NCBI RefSeq assembly: GCF_001704115.1 | Contig: NZ_CP016895.1 | Span: forward strand, 3,677,099 to 3,741,098 | From: Acinetobacter larvae | Lineage (GTDB): Bacteria > Pseudomonadota > Gammaproteobacteria > Pseudomonadales > Moraxellaceae | Direction of reading: 5' to 3' | Length of the DNA: 64,000 bases | In this document: positions 28,610 through 37,080 of the stretch, piece after piece | Layout: each line of letters starts with the position of its first letter | Position numbering within the stretch: the stretch's first letter is position 1 | Notes under the pieces: generated by a model | The model's input: only the letters and a program-made list of their open reading frames with translations | Databases searched by the model: none | Told to the model about the DNA's origin: nothing | Position numbers and translations under genes: made by a program

Positions 28610-29399
28610 AGCGAACCTCCTCCCAAGTCGTTAGATTGCCTAATTGAATATTGGGTGGGACTAAATCTTTGTAATTTAATTTTAGGTTGAATTTAAAATA
28701 ACGTTGAGCAAAAAGTACACGTAATTCTGATAGAGATGTACCTATCTCAAGGTCATAAGATGAATCAATTTTTTTTGCTAAGTTAACCAAGGATAAATTT
28801 GGATATTTATGGAATTGCTTTACATAGAATTCAATTTGATCATACTGATTGATGTGATCATTATCTCTAATGGCAGGATATAACCATTTAATGTTGTCAA
28901 AAACAACTTTAGGAATTTCTTGTTCAGTGATGATTTGCCAAGGGATTTCTTTGCTTTGCCAATAACGTCGTTCGATTTCTAGTTTCTCAATTGTACGGAT
29001 ATCTTCAAGATCTTTCTGGTATTTAGCTTGTATGCTAAATCGAGGATTCATAGCGTCGGAACTAAATACATAAAAATCCGTACTCATTATCTGCTTAATG
29101 CCTCTAACGGCAGGGTGTGGAATACAAGTTAAATGGGCGATTTCTTCAGTTTGTTCTATCCGAAGAGGGAATTGTTCTCGTATATCTTGAATCAGAGGAT
29201 TCCATTCTAAAATTAAGAAAATAGCGAGCTCTAAGTCAGAGAGTAGATGATGTGTCCGCTTCGTTTTATGGCCGTAAACTCGATGAGAGCGACCAAGTGA
29301 TGATAGATCCCGAACAGTCAACCACGGTTTATATGATGATAACTCACCATCGCCTCGGCCATCTTTGATCCATTCTTGCTGTTGTTGGACTGAGAGCAT
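28593..29399 (-). CDS. tnsA: Tn7 endonuclease TnsA
   Basis: 268 aa from the ATG at 29399; a GTG three codons earlier is also in frame but lies inside a palindrome. The shorter form has AGGTG 6 nt upstream. TnsA nicks the 5' ends so the element moves by cut-and-paste. The restriction-enzyme-like catalytic residues are present: Glu57 (LSDLELAIF), Asp108 (MSTDFYV) and Lys126 (IQAKYQKD). Each is exactly six lower than E63/D114/K132 of Tn7 TnsA. First gene of tnsABCDE, next to the glmS-proximal end. Confidence 0.95.
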   Translation of the reverse strand: MLSVQQQQEWIKDGRGDGELSSYKPWLTVRDLSSLGRSHRVYGHKTKRTHHLLSDLELAIFLILEWNPLIQDIREQFPLRIEQTEEIAHLTCIPHPAVRGIKQIMSTDFYVFSSDAMNPRFSIQAKYQKDLEDIRTIEKLEIERRYWQSKEIPWQIITEQEIPKVVFDNIKWLYPAIRDNDHINQYDQIEFYVKQFHKYPNLSLVNLAKKIDSSYDLEIGTSLSELRVLFAQRYFKFNLKLNYKDLVPPNIQLGNLTTWEEVRYAANQ

Positions 29400-29403
29400 A
29401 AAA

Positions 29404-29444
29404 AACACCTGTTGTGTTCATTTGAAATGAGCATAACAGGTGTT
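29404..29444. promoter_or_regulatory. 41-bp near-perfect palindrome overlapping the tnsA translation start region
   Basis: Arms AACACCTGTTGTGTTCATTT (29404-29423) and the complement of AACACCTGTTATGCTCATTT (29425-29444) pair at 18 of 20 positions around one central base. It lies between the tnsA ATG (29399) and the TnsB repeats and includes the tnsA ribosome site AGGTG. It could be an operator or an mRNA hairpin hiding the ribosome site. Confidence 0.7.
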
Positions 29445-29460
29445 CATAAAACAAACAATC

Positions 29461-29520
29461 TAGTATGACACTTTTTTGTTTAGTATGATACTTTATTGTT
29501 TGGTGTGAGACTTTATTGTC
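29461..29520 (-). repeat. Right-end TnsB-binding repeats (three, contiguous)
   Basis: Three head-to-tail 20-bp units at 29461-29480, 29481-29500 and 29501-29520 (on the minus strand AACAAAAAAGTGTCATACTA, AACAATAAAGTATCATACTA, GACAATAAAGTCTCACACCA). The right end of Tn7 likewise has closely packed sites (four), unlike the spaced left end. The tns promoter should lie in or next to them, so TnsB could repress its own operon. Confidence 0.9.
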
Positions 29521-29528
29521 TGACTACA

Positions 29529-29533
29529 AGCAC
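29529..29533. repeat. Target-site duplication (right copy), AGCAC
   Basis: AGCAC adjoins the right terminus at 29528 and repeats 14250-14254. It lies about 20 bp past the glmS stop (29553-29555), the usual Tn7 position. Confidence 0.93.
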
Positions 29534-29552
29534 CCATCAAACAAGCTTATAC

Positions 29553-31391
29553 TTACTCGACCGTTACAGACTTCGCCAAGTTACGTGGTTGGTCGACATC
29601 GGTACCACGCAATACAGCAACATGATAAGACAAGAGTTGTACCGGAATACTGTATACGATTGGCGCAAGACGCTCATCAATAGTCGGTACATATACCACA
29701 TGCTGGCGATCTGCTTTTTGAATACCGCTGTGTTCATCTGCAAATACAAACAACTCACCACCACGCGCCTGTACTTCTTCCATATTAGATTTGAGTTTAT
29801 CCAACATGTGATCTTGCGGCGCAAGAATCACCACAGGCATATCGTTATCCACCAATGCCAATGGACCATGCTTTAGCTCACCCGCGGCATAACCTTCGGC
29901 ATGAATATAGGAGATCTCTTTAAGCTTTAACGCACCTTCAAGCGCTATTGGAAACTCCGTACCACGTCCCAAGAATAAGCAGTGATTTTTTTCCACAAAA
30001 AGCGTGGAGAGTGCCAAAATATTACGGTCATTCTGCAGCGTATCGGTTAACACTTTCGGCAAATGCCATAAAGCCACAATAATCTCTGTGAGTACTTGCG
30101 CACTGATATTATGTTTGACCTGACCAATTTTCAGTACCAATAACATCAATGCAGCTAATTGCGTGGTAAAGGCTTTGGTTGATGCAACACCAATTTCAGG
30201 ACCTGCCAAAGTCAAAAGATGGTGGTCAGTCTCACGAATCATCGAAGAGGTCGCGACGTTACATACAGCTAATGTACTGATATTACAGTGCTTCGCTGCA
30301 GCACGTTTTTGGGTATCGCGTAGCGCAGCAAGGGTATCTGCGGTTTCACCAGATTGGGAAATACAAACATAAAGGGTATCTGCAACAATGACTGGGCTAC
30401 GATAGCGATATTCACTGGCAATTTCGACCTGACAAGGTAAATCAATTAATTGCTCAAACCAATATTTGGCAATCATGCCAGCGTGATAACTGGTACCACA
30501 AGCAATAATTTGTACTTGTTGAATACGCGCAAAATCGACCACAGCTGACGCTAAAAAATCTTCACGTAAGACATTGCCATTTAAAGCTTGCGATATGGTT
30601 TGTTGAATGGCTTCTGGCTGCTCATAGATTTCTTTGAGCATATAATGCTTGTATTCACCTTTCGAGGCGTTACTTACCGTTGCGTCGAGTTCTTTGATTG
30701 GGCGTTGTACTGTCTGACCATCAACAAAAACGGTTATGTGATCACGTGTTAAAAGCGCAATATCACCTTCTTCAAGATACATAAAGCGGTTAGTTACCGG
30801 TAATAATGCCAATTGATCAGAACTGATAAAATTCTCACCAATCCCAACACCAATCACCAAAGGCGAACCTTCACGTACTGTCACCAATTGATCAGGAAAA
30901 TCGGTGTGTATAATACCCAGTGCATAAGCACCTTTGAGTTGAGGCACAATCTGTTGTACAGCCGTCAATAAATCTGCTGTAGTTTTTAATTGGTGATCAA
31001 TCAAATGGGCAACGACTTCACTGTCTGTTTGTGAGCTAAAGTGATAGCCCAAAGCAATCAATGATTGTTTAATATCTTGATAATTCTCAATAATACCATT
31101 GTGCACCACGGCGACCTTACCTGAAACATGCGGATGCGCATTGGCTTCAGTCGGTTTACCATGTGTTGCCCAGCGGGTATGTGCAATGCCTAAAGAACCA
31201 CTAATCTCTGCTTGCTCTACCGCTTCAGCGAGATTGGCAACTTTCCCCACACGACGTTCACGCAAAATATCACCATGATCGATTACTGCTACCCCAGCAG
31301 AGTCATAACCACGGTATTCTAAACGCTTTAAACCTTCGATCAGCACATGACTAATATTACGTTCGGCAACACCACCAACGATTCCACACAT
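29553..31391 (-). CDS. glmS: Glutamine-fructose-6-phosphate aminotransferase (isomerizing)
   Basis: GlmS, 612 aa, makes glucosamine-6-phosphate from fructose-6-phosphate and glutamine, the entry step to UDP-GlcNAc. The N-terminal glutaminase starts MCGIVGG with Cys2 as nucleophile; two SIS domains follow (CGTSYHAGMIAKYW, SQSGETADTLAALR). The C-terminus ends DVDQPRNLAKSVTVE, and its coding sequence (about 29556-29591) is the TnsD target. The transposon leaves the stop codon intact but removes the gene from its terminator. It starts 12 bp after glmU, in an operon. Confidence 0.97.
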   Translation of the reverse strand: MCGIVGGVAERNISHVLIEGLKRLEYRGYDSAGVAVIDHGDILRERRVGKVANLAEAVEQAEISGSLGIAHTRWATHGKPTEANAHPHVSGKVAVVHNGIIENYQDIKQSLIALGYHFSSQTDSEVVAHLIDHQLKTTADLLTAVQQIVPQLKGAYALGIIHTDFPDQLVTVREGSPLVIGVGIGENFISSDQLALLPVTNRFMYLEEGDIALLTRDHITVFVDGQTVQRPIKELDATVSNASKGEYKHYMLKEIYEQPEAIQQTISQALNGNVLREDFLASAVVDFARIQQVQIIACGTSYHAGMIAKYWFEQLIDLPCQVEIASEYRYRSPVIVADTLYVCISQSGETADTLAALRDTQKRAAAKHCNISTLAVCNVATSSMIRETDHHLLTLAGPEIGVASTKAFTTQLAALMLLVLKIGQVKHNISAQVLTEIIVALWHLPKVLTDTLQNDRNILALSTLFVEKNHCLFLGRGTEFPIALEGALKLKEISYIHAEGYAAGELKHGPLALVDNDMPVVILAPQDHMLDKLKSNMEEVQARGGELFVFADEHSGIQKADRQHVVYVPTIDERLAPIVYSIPVQLLSYHVAVLRGTDVDQPRNLAKSVTVE

Positions 31392-31403
31392 AAATTTATC
31401 CTC

Positions 31404-32768
31404 TTATTTCTTAGCCTTTTGGGGACGTTGATAATTTGTTTTGCTCAACTGTTTTGCACGCTCAAAAGCGAGCGCATGGGGTTCAACATCATGGGTAATG
31501 ACTGAGCCTGCACCAACCGTTGCACCTTCACCTATATGTAATGGTGCGACCAATGAGCTATTTGAACCAATAAATACCTGATCATCAATAACCGTACGAT
31601 GTTTATGGGCACCATCATAATTACAGGTAATGGTACCGGCACCAATATTACAATCTGCGCCGATATCAGTATCCCCCAAATAGGTAAAATGGTTGGCTTT
31701 AGACGCTAAACCGATCTTAGAGTTTTTGACTTCAACAAAGTTACCAATATGTACTTCATCACTGAGTACCGTGCCAGGTCTTAAACGTGCAAAAGGTCCG
31801 ATTTGTGCTGCAACACCGACCTGCGCTTGATCTAAAATGCTATAAGCTTGTATTTTGCTACCCGCAGCAATATGGCTATTTTTAATGATACAACCTGGAC
31901 CAATTTCAACGCCATCACCAAAGACACAATGTCCTTCTATCACCACATTGATATCAATCCGTACATCTTGACCAGCCTCGAGTTGACCGCGTAAATCGAA
32001 ACGCGTTGGATCAATCAAATGTACACCTTGGCGCATCAATTGCTCCGCTTGATCATGCTGTAACTGCCGCTCTAGAGCCGCCAGTTGCACACGATCATTT
32101 ACACCTTCGACTTCAAAAGCCTTATTGGGTTGAATCGAAGCGATTTGCATGCCATCCGCCAAAGCCATGGCAAAAATATCTGTTAAATAATATTCAGCTT
32201 GGGCATTGTCATTGCTGAGGCGAGGGAGCCATTGATGCAGTTTGGCATTGCTTACACAATATAAACCCGTATTAACTTCTTGGATTTGGCGTTGTTCTGC
32301 TGTGGCATCTTTATGTTCAACAATGGCTTGAATTTGTCCTGCTTTACGAACAATACGACCATAACCGCTAGCATCTTCTAAAGTCAGTGTCGCCAAACCA
32401 ATGCCTGTTTCTTGTGAAGCCGCAATCAAGCGCTGTAAGGTGTCTTGTGTTACACAGGGCACGTCACCCGATAAGATTAAGGAGATTCCTTCAGTGGGCA
32501 GAACAGACAATGCCATTTGTACAGCATGCCCAGTACCCAGTTGTTGTGCTTGCTCGACCCATTGGATTGGTTCAGCTGCAAATGCCTGTTGTACCAGATC
32601 ACCACCATGACCATAGATTGTGATAATTTGTTTTGCTTGTAGTTTTTTTGCAGTATCGACCACATGCCCCAACAAGGGACGACCTGCTAAGGGCTGTAAT
32701 ACTTTAGGCAAAGCAGAACGCATTCGCGTTCCTTTACCCGCCGCAAGTATAATCACACTTATCGTCAT
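31404..32768 (-). CDS. glmU: Bifunctional UDP-GlcNAc pyrophosphorylase / glucosamine-1-phosphate acetyltransferase
   Basis: GlmU, 454 aa from the ATG at 32768 (AGGTG upstream); a TTG six codons earlier is less likely. The N-terminal uridyltransferase has [11 protein letters not shown]. The C-terminal left-handed beta-helix acetyltransferase shows hexapeptide repeats ([35 protein letters not shown]). It acetylates GlcN-1-P and then forms UDP-GlcNAc for peptidoglycan and LPS. Upstream of glmS in the same operon, the usual proteobacterial pair. Confidence 0.97.
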   Translation of the reverse strand: MTISVIILAAGKGTRMRSALPKVLQPLAGRPLLGHVVDTAKKLQAKQIITIYGHGGDLVQQAFAAEPIQWVEQAQQLGTGHAVQMALSVLPTEGISLILSGDVPCVTQDTLQRLIAASQETGIGLATLTLEDASGYGRIVRKAGQIQAIVEHKDATAEQRQIQEVNTGLYCVSNAKLHQWLPRLSNDNAQAEYYLTDIFAMALADGMQIASIQPNKAFEVEGVNDRVQLAALERQLQHDQAEQLMRQGVHLIDPTRFDLRGQLEAGQDVRIDINVVIEGHCVFGDGVEIGPGCIIKNSHIAAGSKIQAYSILDQAQVGVAAQIGPFARLRPGTVLSDEVHIGNFVEVKNSKIGLASKANHFTYLGDTDIGADCNIGAGTITCNYDGAHKHRTVIDDQVFIGSNSSLVAPLHIGEGATVGAGSVITHDVEPHALAFERAKQLSKTNYQRPQKAKK

Positions 32769-32811
32769 AACACACCTAGTTCTCAAATTGAGTTATTCTC
32801 AACAACTATTA

Positions 32812-33318
32812 CTAACTAATTGAAATATATAAATACAAGACAATGCATAATGCTGCCCATATACCAGCAATTACATCATCAAGCATAATACCGAGACCAC
32901 CAGCAACTTGGCGATCCACCACACCAATCGGCCATGGTTTCCAAATATCAAATAAACGAAAGAGGGAAAAGCCTATCAGCAGCCATGCCCAACTCATTTG
33001 ATTGATATATATTAAAGGTAAAAATGTGATGGATTGACCGGCAAATTCATCCCATACGATACGACCATCATCGTGTACGCCCATGAGCTCGGCACTTTTA
33101 CCACAAATATAAATTCCCAACACCGTCATGATGAGTATCAAAAGCAGGGCAGGATAGTAGCCAAGTGCCATAAAAATAGGCACAAAAAGTAAGGCAAAGA
33201 GAGAGCCAAAAGTTCCTGGTGCTTTGGGCGCCAAACCTGATCCAAAACCAACGCCACAAAATACAATACAGCGTTGTTGCCACGTCATGCGCTGCCAATT
33301 TATTTTATTCTGATGCAA
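32812..33318 (-). CDS. pgpA: Phosphatidylglycerophosphatase A
   Basis: Membrane phosphatase forming phosphatidylglycerol, up to 168 aa. The motif GSGLAPKAPGTFGSL is the PgpA signature, and GVHDDGRIVWDEFAGQ is the conserved acidic cluster. Four hydrophobic segments are visible. The longest form starts at a TTG (33318) that overlaps the thiL end by 14 bp; an ATG at 33288 would give 158 aa. Last gene of the ribBX-ribH-nusB-thiL-pgpA operon. Confidence 0.93.
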   Translation of the reverse strand: MHQNKINWQRMTWQQRCIVFCGVGFGSGLAPKAPGTFGSLFALLFVPIFMALGYYPALLLILIMTVLGIYICGKSAELMGVHDDGRIVWDEFAGQSITFLPLIYINQMSWAWLLIGFSLFRLFDIWKPWPIGVVDRQVAGGLGIMLDDVIAGIWAALCIVLYLYISIS

Positions 33319-34225
33319 AGTGCTGATATCCGTTTAGTTTTAATGATTGTGCTTGACCTTGATACATAAATTGCAACTGGGGTTGCGCAATAATCTGACC
33401 AATCACTGTGGTTTGTACATCGGGGTGTCGTTGCAGAAGTTTTTGATAATTTTCTTTGGATAGGGTGAAGCACAATTCATAATCATCCCCACCAGTCAAC
33501 GCATATTGCCACTGCTCGACTAAAGGCAAGGCTTGCACGCGTGTACTCAAAGGTAACTGCGATAATTCTATACAAGCACCGCAATGTGATGCTGTTAATA
33601 TATGTTGCAAATCTTGGGCAAGACCGTCAGAGATATCAATCATGCTATGGGCTAAACCATTGAGCTGCTGTCCCAATACACAGCGTGGGGTAGGGTAATC
33701 CAAACGTTGTTGTAGGGGATCACCCAAATGCTGTAAAGCAAATGCAGCATCACCCACCGTTCCACTGACAACAATCAGATCACCCACTTGTGCATTGGAT
33801 CGCGTCACAGCAGTTTGCGGTGCAACCCAACCAAGTGCAGTGACACTAATGGTTAAATGCGGGCTTTGTGTGGTATCACCACCAATTAAGCTGACGCCAT
33901 AGTGTTCACAACAAGCATAAAGCCCATCACTAAAGCCTTGTAACCATGCGTGATCAATACTTGGCAAACTCAGTGCCAACAAAATGCTATGTGGTGTGGC
34001 AGCCATTGCTGCGATATCGGAAAGATTCACCGCCACACTTTTCCAACCCACAGCATGTGCTGCTGTATCGGTTGGAAAGTGCCGCCCCGATATCAGTGTA
34101 TCGGTACAAATCACCAATTGTTGTTGTGACGGTGGCTGAATCACAGCCGAGTCATCACCTATGCCTACATCGACGGCGTGTGGCTGACGATTGAAATAGG
34201 TCTCGATAATAGAAAACTCAGCCAT
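33305..34225 (-). CDS. thiL: Thiamine-monophosphate kinase
   Basis: ThiL, 306 aa, phosphorylates thiamine monophosphate to thiamine diphosphate. The AIRS/PurM-like fold is shown by DVGIGDDSAVIQPP and VICTDTLISGRHFP at the N-terminus, LSDIAAMAATPHSILLALS, and the C-terminal ISDGLAQDLQHI and LTGGDDYELCFT. Start lies 9 bp after nusB; it overlaps pgpA. The nusB-thiL-pgpA order is common in gammaproteobacteria. Confidence 0.96.
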   Translation of the reverse strand: MAEFSIIETYFNRQPHAVDVGIGDDSAVIQPPSQQQLVICTDTLISGRHFPTDTAAHAVGWKSVAVNLSDIAAMAATPHSILLALSLPSIDHAWLQGFSDGLYACCEHYGVSLIGGDTTQSPHLTISVTALGWVAPQTAVTRSNAQVGDLIVVSGTVGDAAFALQHLGDPLQQRLDYPTPRCVLGQQLNGLAHSMIDISDGLAQDLQHILTASHCGACIELSQLPLSTRVQALPLVEQWQYALTGGDDYELCFTLSKENYQKLLQRHPDVQTTVIGQIIAQPQLQFMYQGQAQSLKLNGYQHFASE

Positions 34226-34234
34226 TGCAACTCG

Positions 34235-34684
34235 TTATTTTGCTTGTTTCTTTTCGGCTTCACGTAGGCTCTCAGCCAAACGATCTAGCACGCCATTGAT
34301 ATATTTATGGCTATCGGCACCGCCGAAATATTTAGCCAATTCAATGGCTTCATCCAATACCACACGATAGGGAATTTCAAGATGCTGTTTTAGTTCATAA
34401 GCACCGAGGCGCAAAGTTGCTAACTCTACACCATCTAGTGCAGCGAGTTCGCGATCTAATACCGGTACCAATAGCGCATCTAATGCGTTATGTTCAGCAA
34501 CCACTTGCGTCAGCAATTCGTGATAATAGTTTAAATCAACCTTATGCATATGATTTTCGGCACGGGTACGCGCTTCAATCGCATGAACTGGGTTATGGCT
34601 CATTTGCCATTCATAAATACCTTGTACAGCAAAACGACGTGCTTTGCGTTTTGCTGCGTAGGCTGCTTGCAGAGTCTGCGACAT
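34235..34684 (-). CDS. nusB: Transcription antitermination factor NusB
   Basis: NusB, 149 aa, all-helical RNA-binding protein that acts with NusE (S10) in rRNA antitermination. Recognised by [18 protein letters not shown] near the N-terminus and the C-terminal [20 protein letters not shown] followed by [14 protein letters not shown]. It starts 4 bp after ribH. Confidence 0.95.
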   Translation of the reverse strand: MSQTLQAAYAAKRKARRFAVQGIYEWQMSHNPVHAIEARTRAENHMHKVDLNYYHELLTQVVAEHNALDALLVPVLDRELAALDGVELATLRLGAYELKQHLEIPYRVVLDEAIELAKYFGGADSHKYINGVLDRLAESLREAEKKQAK

Positions 34685-34688
34685 GTTT

Positions 34689-35159
34689 TTAAATCGCCTT
34701 TAACAAATTAACCATTTCAATTGCAGTCAATGCAGCTTCGCTGCCTTTATTGCCTGCTTTTGTACCCGAACGTTCAATGGCCTGTTCGATACTATCTGTT
34801 GTGAGTACACCATTGATGACCGGTAGACTATATTCTAAACCAACCACGCCTAAACCTTTGGCGCATTCACCGGCAACAAAATCAAAATGCGGTGTGCTAC
34901 CACGGATCACCGCACCTAGTGCAATAATCGCATCATACTGACCTGATGCTGCAAGTTTTTTCGCCACAACAGGCAACTCCCAAGCACCTGGGGCATGCAG
35001 TACAGTGATTTGCTCATCTGCCACACCATGACGTTGTAAGGTGTTGATGGCACCATCCAACAAATGTTCCACCACAAAGCTATTAAAACGACCAACTAAA
35101 ATCGCATAACGACCTTCGCTGGCATGATGTAGAAAACCTTCTATACGGCGAATCGCCAT
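34689..35159 (-). CDS. ribH: 6,7-dimethyl-8-ribityllumazine synthase
   Basis: Lumazine synthase, 156 aa, joins 5-amino-6-ribitylaminouracil with dihydroxybutanone phosphate. Motifs: [53 protein letters not shown] (with the catalytic His) and [19 protein letters not shown]. It starts 10 bp after ribBX, the source of its four-carbon substrate. Confidence 0.96.
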   Translation of the reverse strand: MAIRRIEGFLHHASEGRYAILVGRFNSFVVEHLLDGAINTLQRHGVADEQITVLHAPGAWELPVVAKKLAASGQYDAIIALGAVIRGSTPHFDFVAGECAKGLGVVGLEYSLPVINGVLTTDSIEQAIERSGTKAGNKGSEAALTAIEMVNLLKAI

Positions 35160-35169
35160 AGCAACCTCT

Positions 35170-36291
35170 TTATTTCTCAGGAGTTTGATCTGCGGTGACG
35201 TATTCCACCACTTCTAAGTTAAAACCAGATAAGGCATTGAAACGTAATGGCGAGCTTAATAGCTTCATTTTTTCAACGCCTAAATCTCTTAAAATCTGTG
35301 CACCAACCCCAATGGTTTGATATTGATGTGATAGTGCAGCATTGCTCTTGGCAACTTTCGGTTGATTGTGCTGTTCAAGGGCAGGACCCAAGTCTGACAA
35401 TTGACCTTGCCCAATCCAGACCAATACCCCACGCTCACTTTGTGCAATATGATGCAATGCCTTATCTAAATCCCAAGCGACTGCACCATCGGCTTTATGA
35501 ATCTTTAATAAATCACGCACTGGATTAAAACCATGTACCCGAACTGTGGTCACACCTTGACTGGGTTGACCTTTGACCAAAGCCACATGAACACTCGGAT
35601 TACCCAGTTCTTGGTAGCGGTACATTTCAAAAGCACCATAATCTGTCTCGATATGTTGTTGATCGATACATTTTACAGTTTGCTCATTGGTCATCCGATA
35701 ATGAATTAAATCTGCAATCGTGCCAATTTTAATACCATGTTTTTCTGCAAAGATTTCTAAATCTGGACGGCGTGCCATGCTGCCATCTTCTTTGATAATT
35801 TCACAAATGACGGCTGCTGGCTCAAGACCCGCCAAACGTGCTAAATCGCATCCCGCTTCAGTATGTCCCGCACGATGCAACACGCCACCAGGCTGTGCCA
35901 TCAAGGGAAAAATATGTCCTGGCTGTACAATATCACTGGGCTTCGCATGTGCTGCGACCGCGGTACGAATGGTATGAGCACGTTCTGCTGCGGAGATCCC
36001 CGTACTAATACCTTCTGCTGCCTCAATAGATAAAGTAAAGTTGGTGCCATGCTGTGCACCGTTGGCTTCAACCATCAATGGTAAATTTAATTGCTGGCAA
36101 CGTTCTTTACTTAAGGTCAAGCAGACCAAACCACGCGCGTGGGTAATCATAAAGTTAATATCTTCTGGGCGAACATGCGTGGCAGCAATCACGAGATCAC
36201 CTTCATTTTCACGATCTTCGTCATCCATGAGGATAACCATCTTACCTGCACGAATATCTGCGATTAACTCTTCAACAGTATTAAGCGCCAT
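35170..36291 (-). CDS. ribBX: 3,4-dihydroxy-2-butanone-4-phosphate synthase with degenerate GTP cyclohydrolase II-like domain
   Basis: 373 aa from the ATG at 36291 (AAGGTG upstream). The N-terminal DHBP synthase domain is intact: [30 protein letters not shown], and [20 protein letters not shown] with [11 protein letters not shown]. The C-terminal half aligns with GTP cyclohydrolase II at [11 protein letters not shown] and [15 protein letters not shown]. It lacks the RVHSECLTGD and CDCG segments that supply the zinc cysteines, so it should not be a cyclohydrolase. This is the hybrid known as RibBX in proteobacteria. A separate RibA is expected elsewhere in the genome. I saw no FMN riboswitch upstream. 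Confidence 0.9.
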   Translation of the reverse strand: MALNTVEELIADIRAGKMVILMDDEDRENEGDLVIAATHVRPEDINFMITHARGLVCLTLSKERCQQLNLPLMVEANGAQHGTNFTLSIEAAEGISTGISAAERAHTIRTAVAAHAKPSDIVQPGHIFPLMAQPGGVLHRAGHTEAGCDLARLAGLEPAAVICEIIKEDGSMARRPDLEIFAEKHGIKIGTIADLIHYRMTNEQTVKCIDQQHIETDYGAFEMYRYQELGNPSVHVALVKGQPSQGVTTVRVHGFNPVRDLLKIHKADGAVAWDLDKALHHIAQSERGVLVWIGQGQLSDLGPALEQHNQPKVAKSNAALSHQYQTIGVGAQILRDLGVEKMKLLSSPLRFNALSGFNLEVVEYVTADQTPEK

Positions 36292-36512
36292 CAATCTTCA
36301 CCTTTGACTCAATTAACGGTAGACGTTTCAGCACATCTAGTGCGCTATAGTCTACCGCGTTTTGGGTTATTTTGCCTATGCTTATCGTAAGCTGGGAAAC
36401 AATTTGCGAGAGATCATTTCTAGACTTTTTTGCGGCGCGATAAAATCTTCAATGCTGTCACCTTTAAAATCAACCTATACCGTTTCAAGCATTACTCTAA
36501 ACCAATATTCTA

Positions 36513-36542
36513 AACCAATGCGCTCGACATTGCGCATTGGTT
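36513..36542. terminator. Hairpin after the DUF486 gene
   Basis: AACCAATGCGC, an 8-nt loop, GCGCATTGGTT; the arm nearest the gene overlaps its stop codon. The following T-run is short (GGTTTAG on the minus strand), so termination efficiency is uncertain. Confidence 0.5.
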
Positions 36543-36879
36543 AGCCTTGACTCCTAAAAACAAAATATACACACCCCAATAAACATAATCCCGCCCAGAC
36601 ATAATCCAACTTAAACGGCTGCTTAAACCAGAGTAACATGAAGGGGACAAATACAATTAATGTAATCACTTCTTGGCTGATCTTGATTTGCCCCATGGAC
36701 CATTGTGCCTGTGCTAACATCCGCGTTGCAGGAATCATAAAGCTATATTCAAATAGAGCAATACACCAGCTGAATAAGACGGCTTGCCACCAAGGCGCAT
36801 CATGTAAAAATTTGAGATGCCCATACCAAGCCAAGGTCATAAAACAATTGGCAATCACTAACAATAACAATGGCAGCAT
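36541..36879 (-). CDS. DMT-family / DUF486 inner-membrane protein
   Basis: 112 aa from the ATG at 36879; a TTG four codons earlier is possible. Four hydrophobic helices (LPLLLLVIANCFMTLAWYGH, WQAVLFSWCIALFEYSFMIP, LIVFVPFMLLWF, YVWAGLCLLGCVYFVF). FEYSFMIPATRMLA and SMGQIKISQEVITL are characteristic of the DUF486 (DMT) family, small relatives of drug/metabolite transporters. Substrate unknown. It stands alone between two hairpins. Confidence 0.85.
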   Translation of the reverse strand: MLPLLLLVIANCFMTLAWYGHLKFLHDAPWWQAVLFSWCIALFEYSFMIPATRMLAQAQWSMGQIKISQEVITLIVFVPFMLLWFKQPFKLDYVWAGLCLLGCVYFVFRSQG

Positions 36880-36973
36880 TTTATGACCCAAATAAGTTAG
36901 CTGAAAAAGGCAAATAAACTAAGTTCTTTTAAGAGATAAGATTATCATTTTTAAAAATTAAAAAATCTGCCAA

Positions 36974-37011
36974 AACAAAAAAAAGCGGATGAATCGGAAA
37001 TCCGCTTTTGG
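36974..37011 (-). terminator. Rho-independent terminator of the SDR gene
   Basis: On the minus strand AAAAGCGGAT, an internal loop, ATCCGCTTTT, then a run of eight T. It lies 70 bp past the SDR stop and is the strongest terminator in this area. Confidence 0.8.
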
Positions 37012-37080
37012 CTTGGTTGAAATAAAATCAACAATTCAAATATTTATGGTTTTGATACGGTATATGGTTTTGAGCCAGTT

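Larger units (their letters stand above)
14255..29528. mobile_element. Complete Tn7-family transposon at attTn7 carrying a type I RM/anticodon nuclease operon
   Basis: A 15,274-bp element. The left end TGTAATGAGACAATAAAGTC and the reverse complement of the right end, TGTAGTCAGACAATAAAGTC, match each other and the Tn7 terminus style (TGTGGGCGGACAATAAAG). A 5-bp duplication flanks it. The right end lies about 20 bp past the glmS stop, the Tn7 target. It encodes TnsA, B, C, D and E in canonical order from the glmS-proximal end; the rest is hsdR-hsdS-ACNase-hsdM. There are no antibiotic resistance genes, integron or Cas genes. All open reading frames are intact, so the element looks recent and potentially mobile. 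Confidence 0.95.

Noticed and set aside
14255..29528. CRISPR-associated Tn7-like (CAST) element
   Set aside because: No cas genes, no repeat-spacer array and only one TniQ-family protein (a full-length TnsD); an intact TnsE is present instead.
29496..29876. 126-aa plus-strand ORF across the transposon right end
   Set aside because: It is antisense to glmS and spans the insertion junction; no family resemblance.
36292..36540. FMN riboswitch upstream of ribBX
   Set aside because: I could not find the conserved RFN core on the minus strand; the region is short and holds a hairpin belonging to the next gene.
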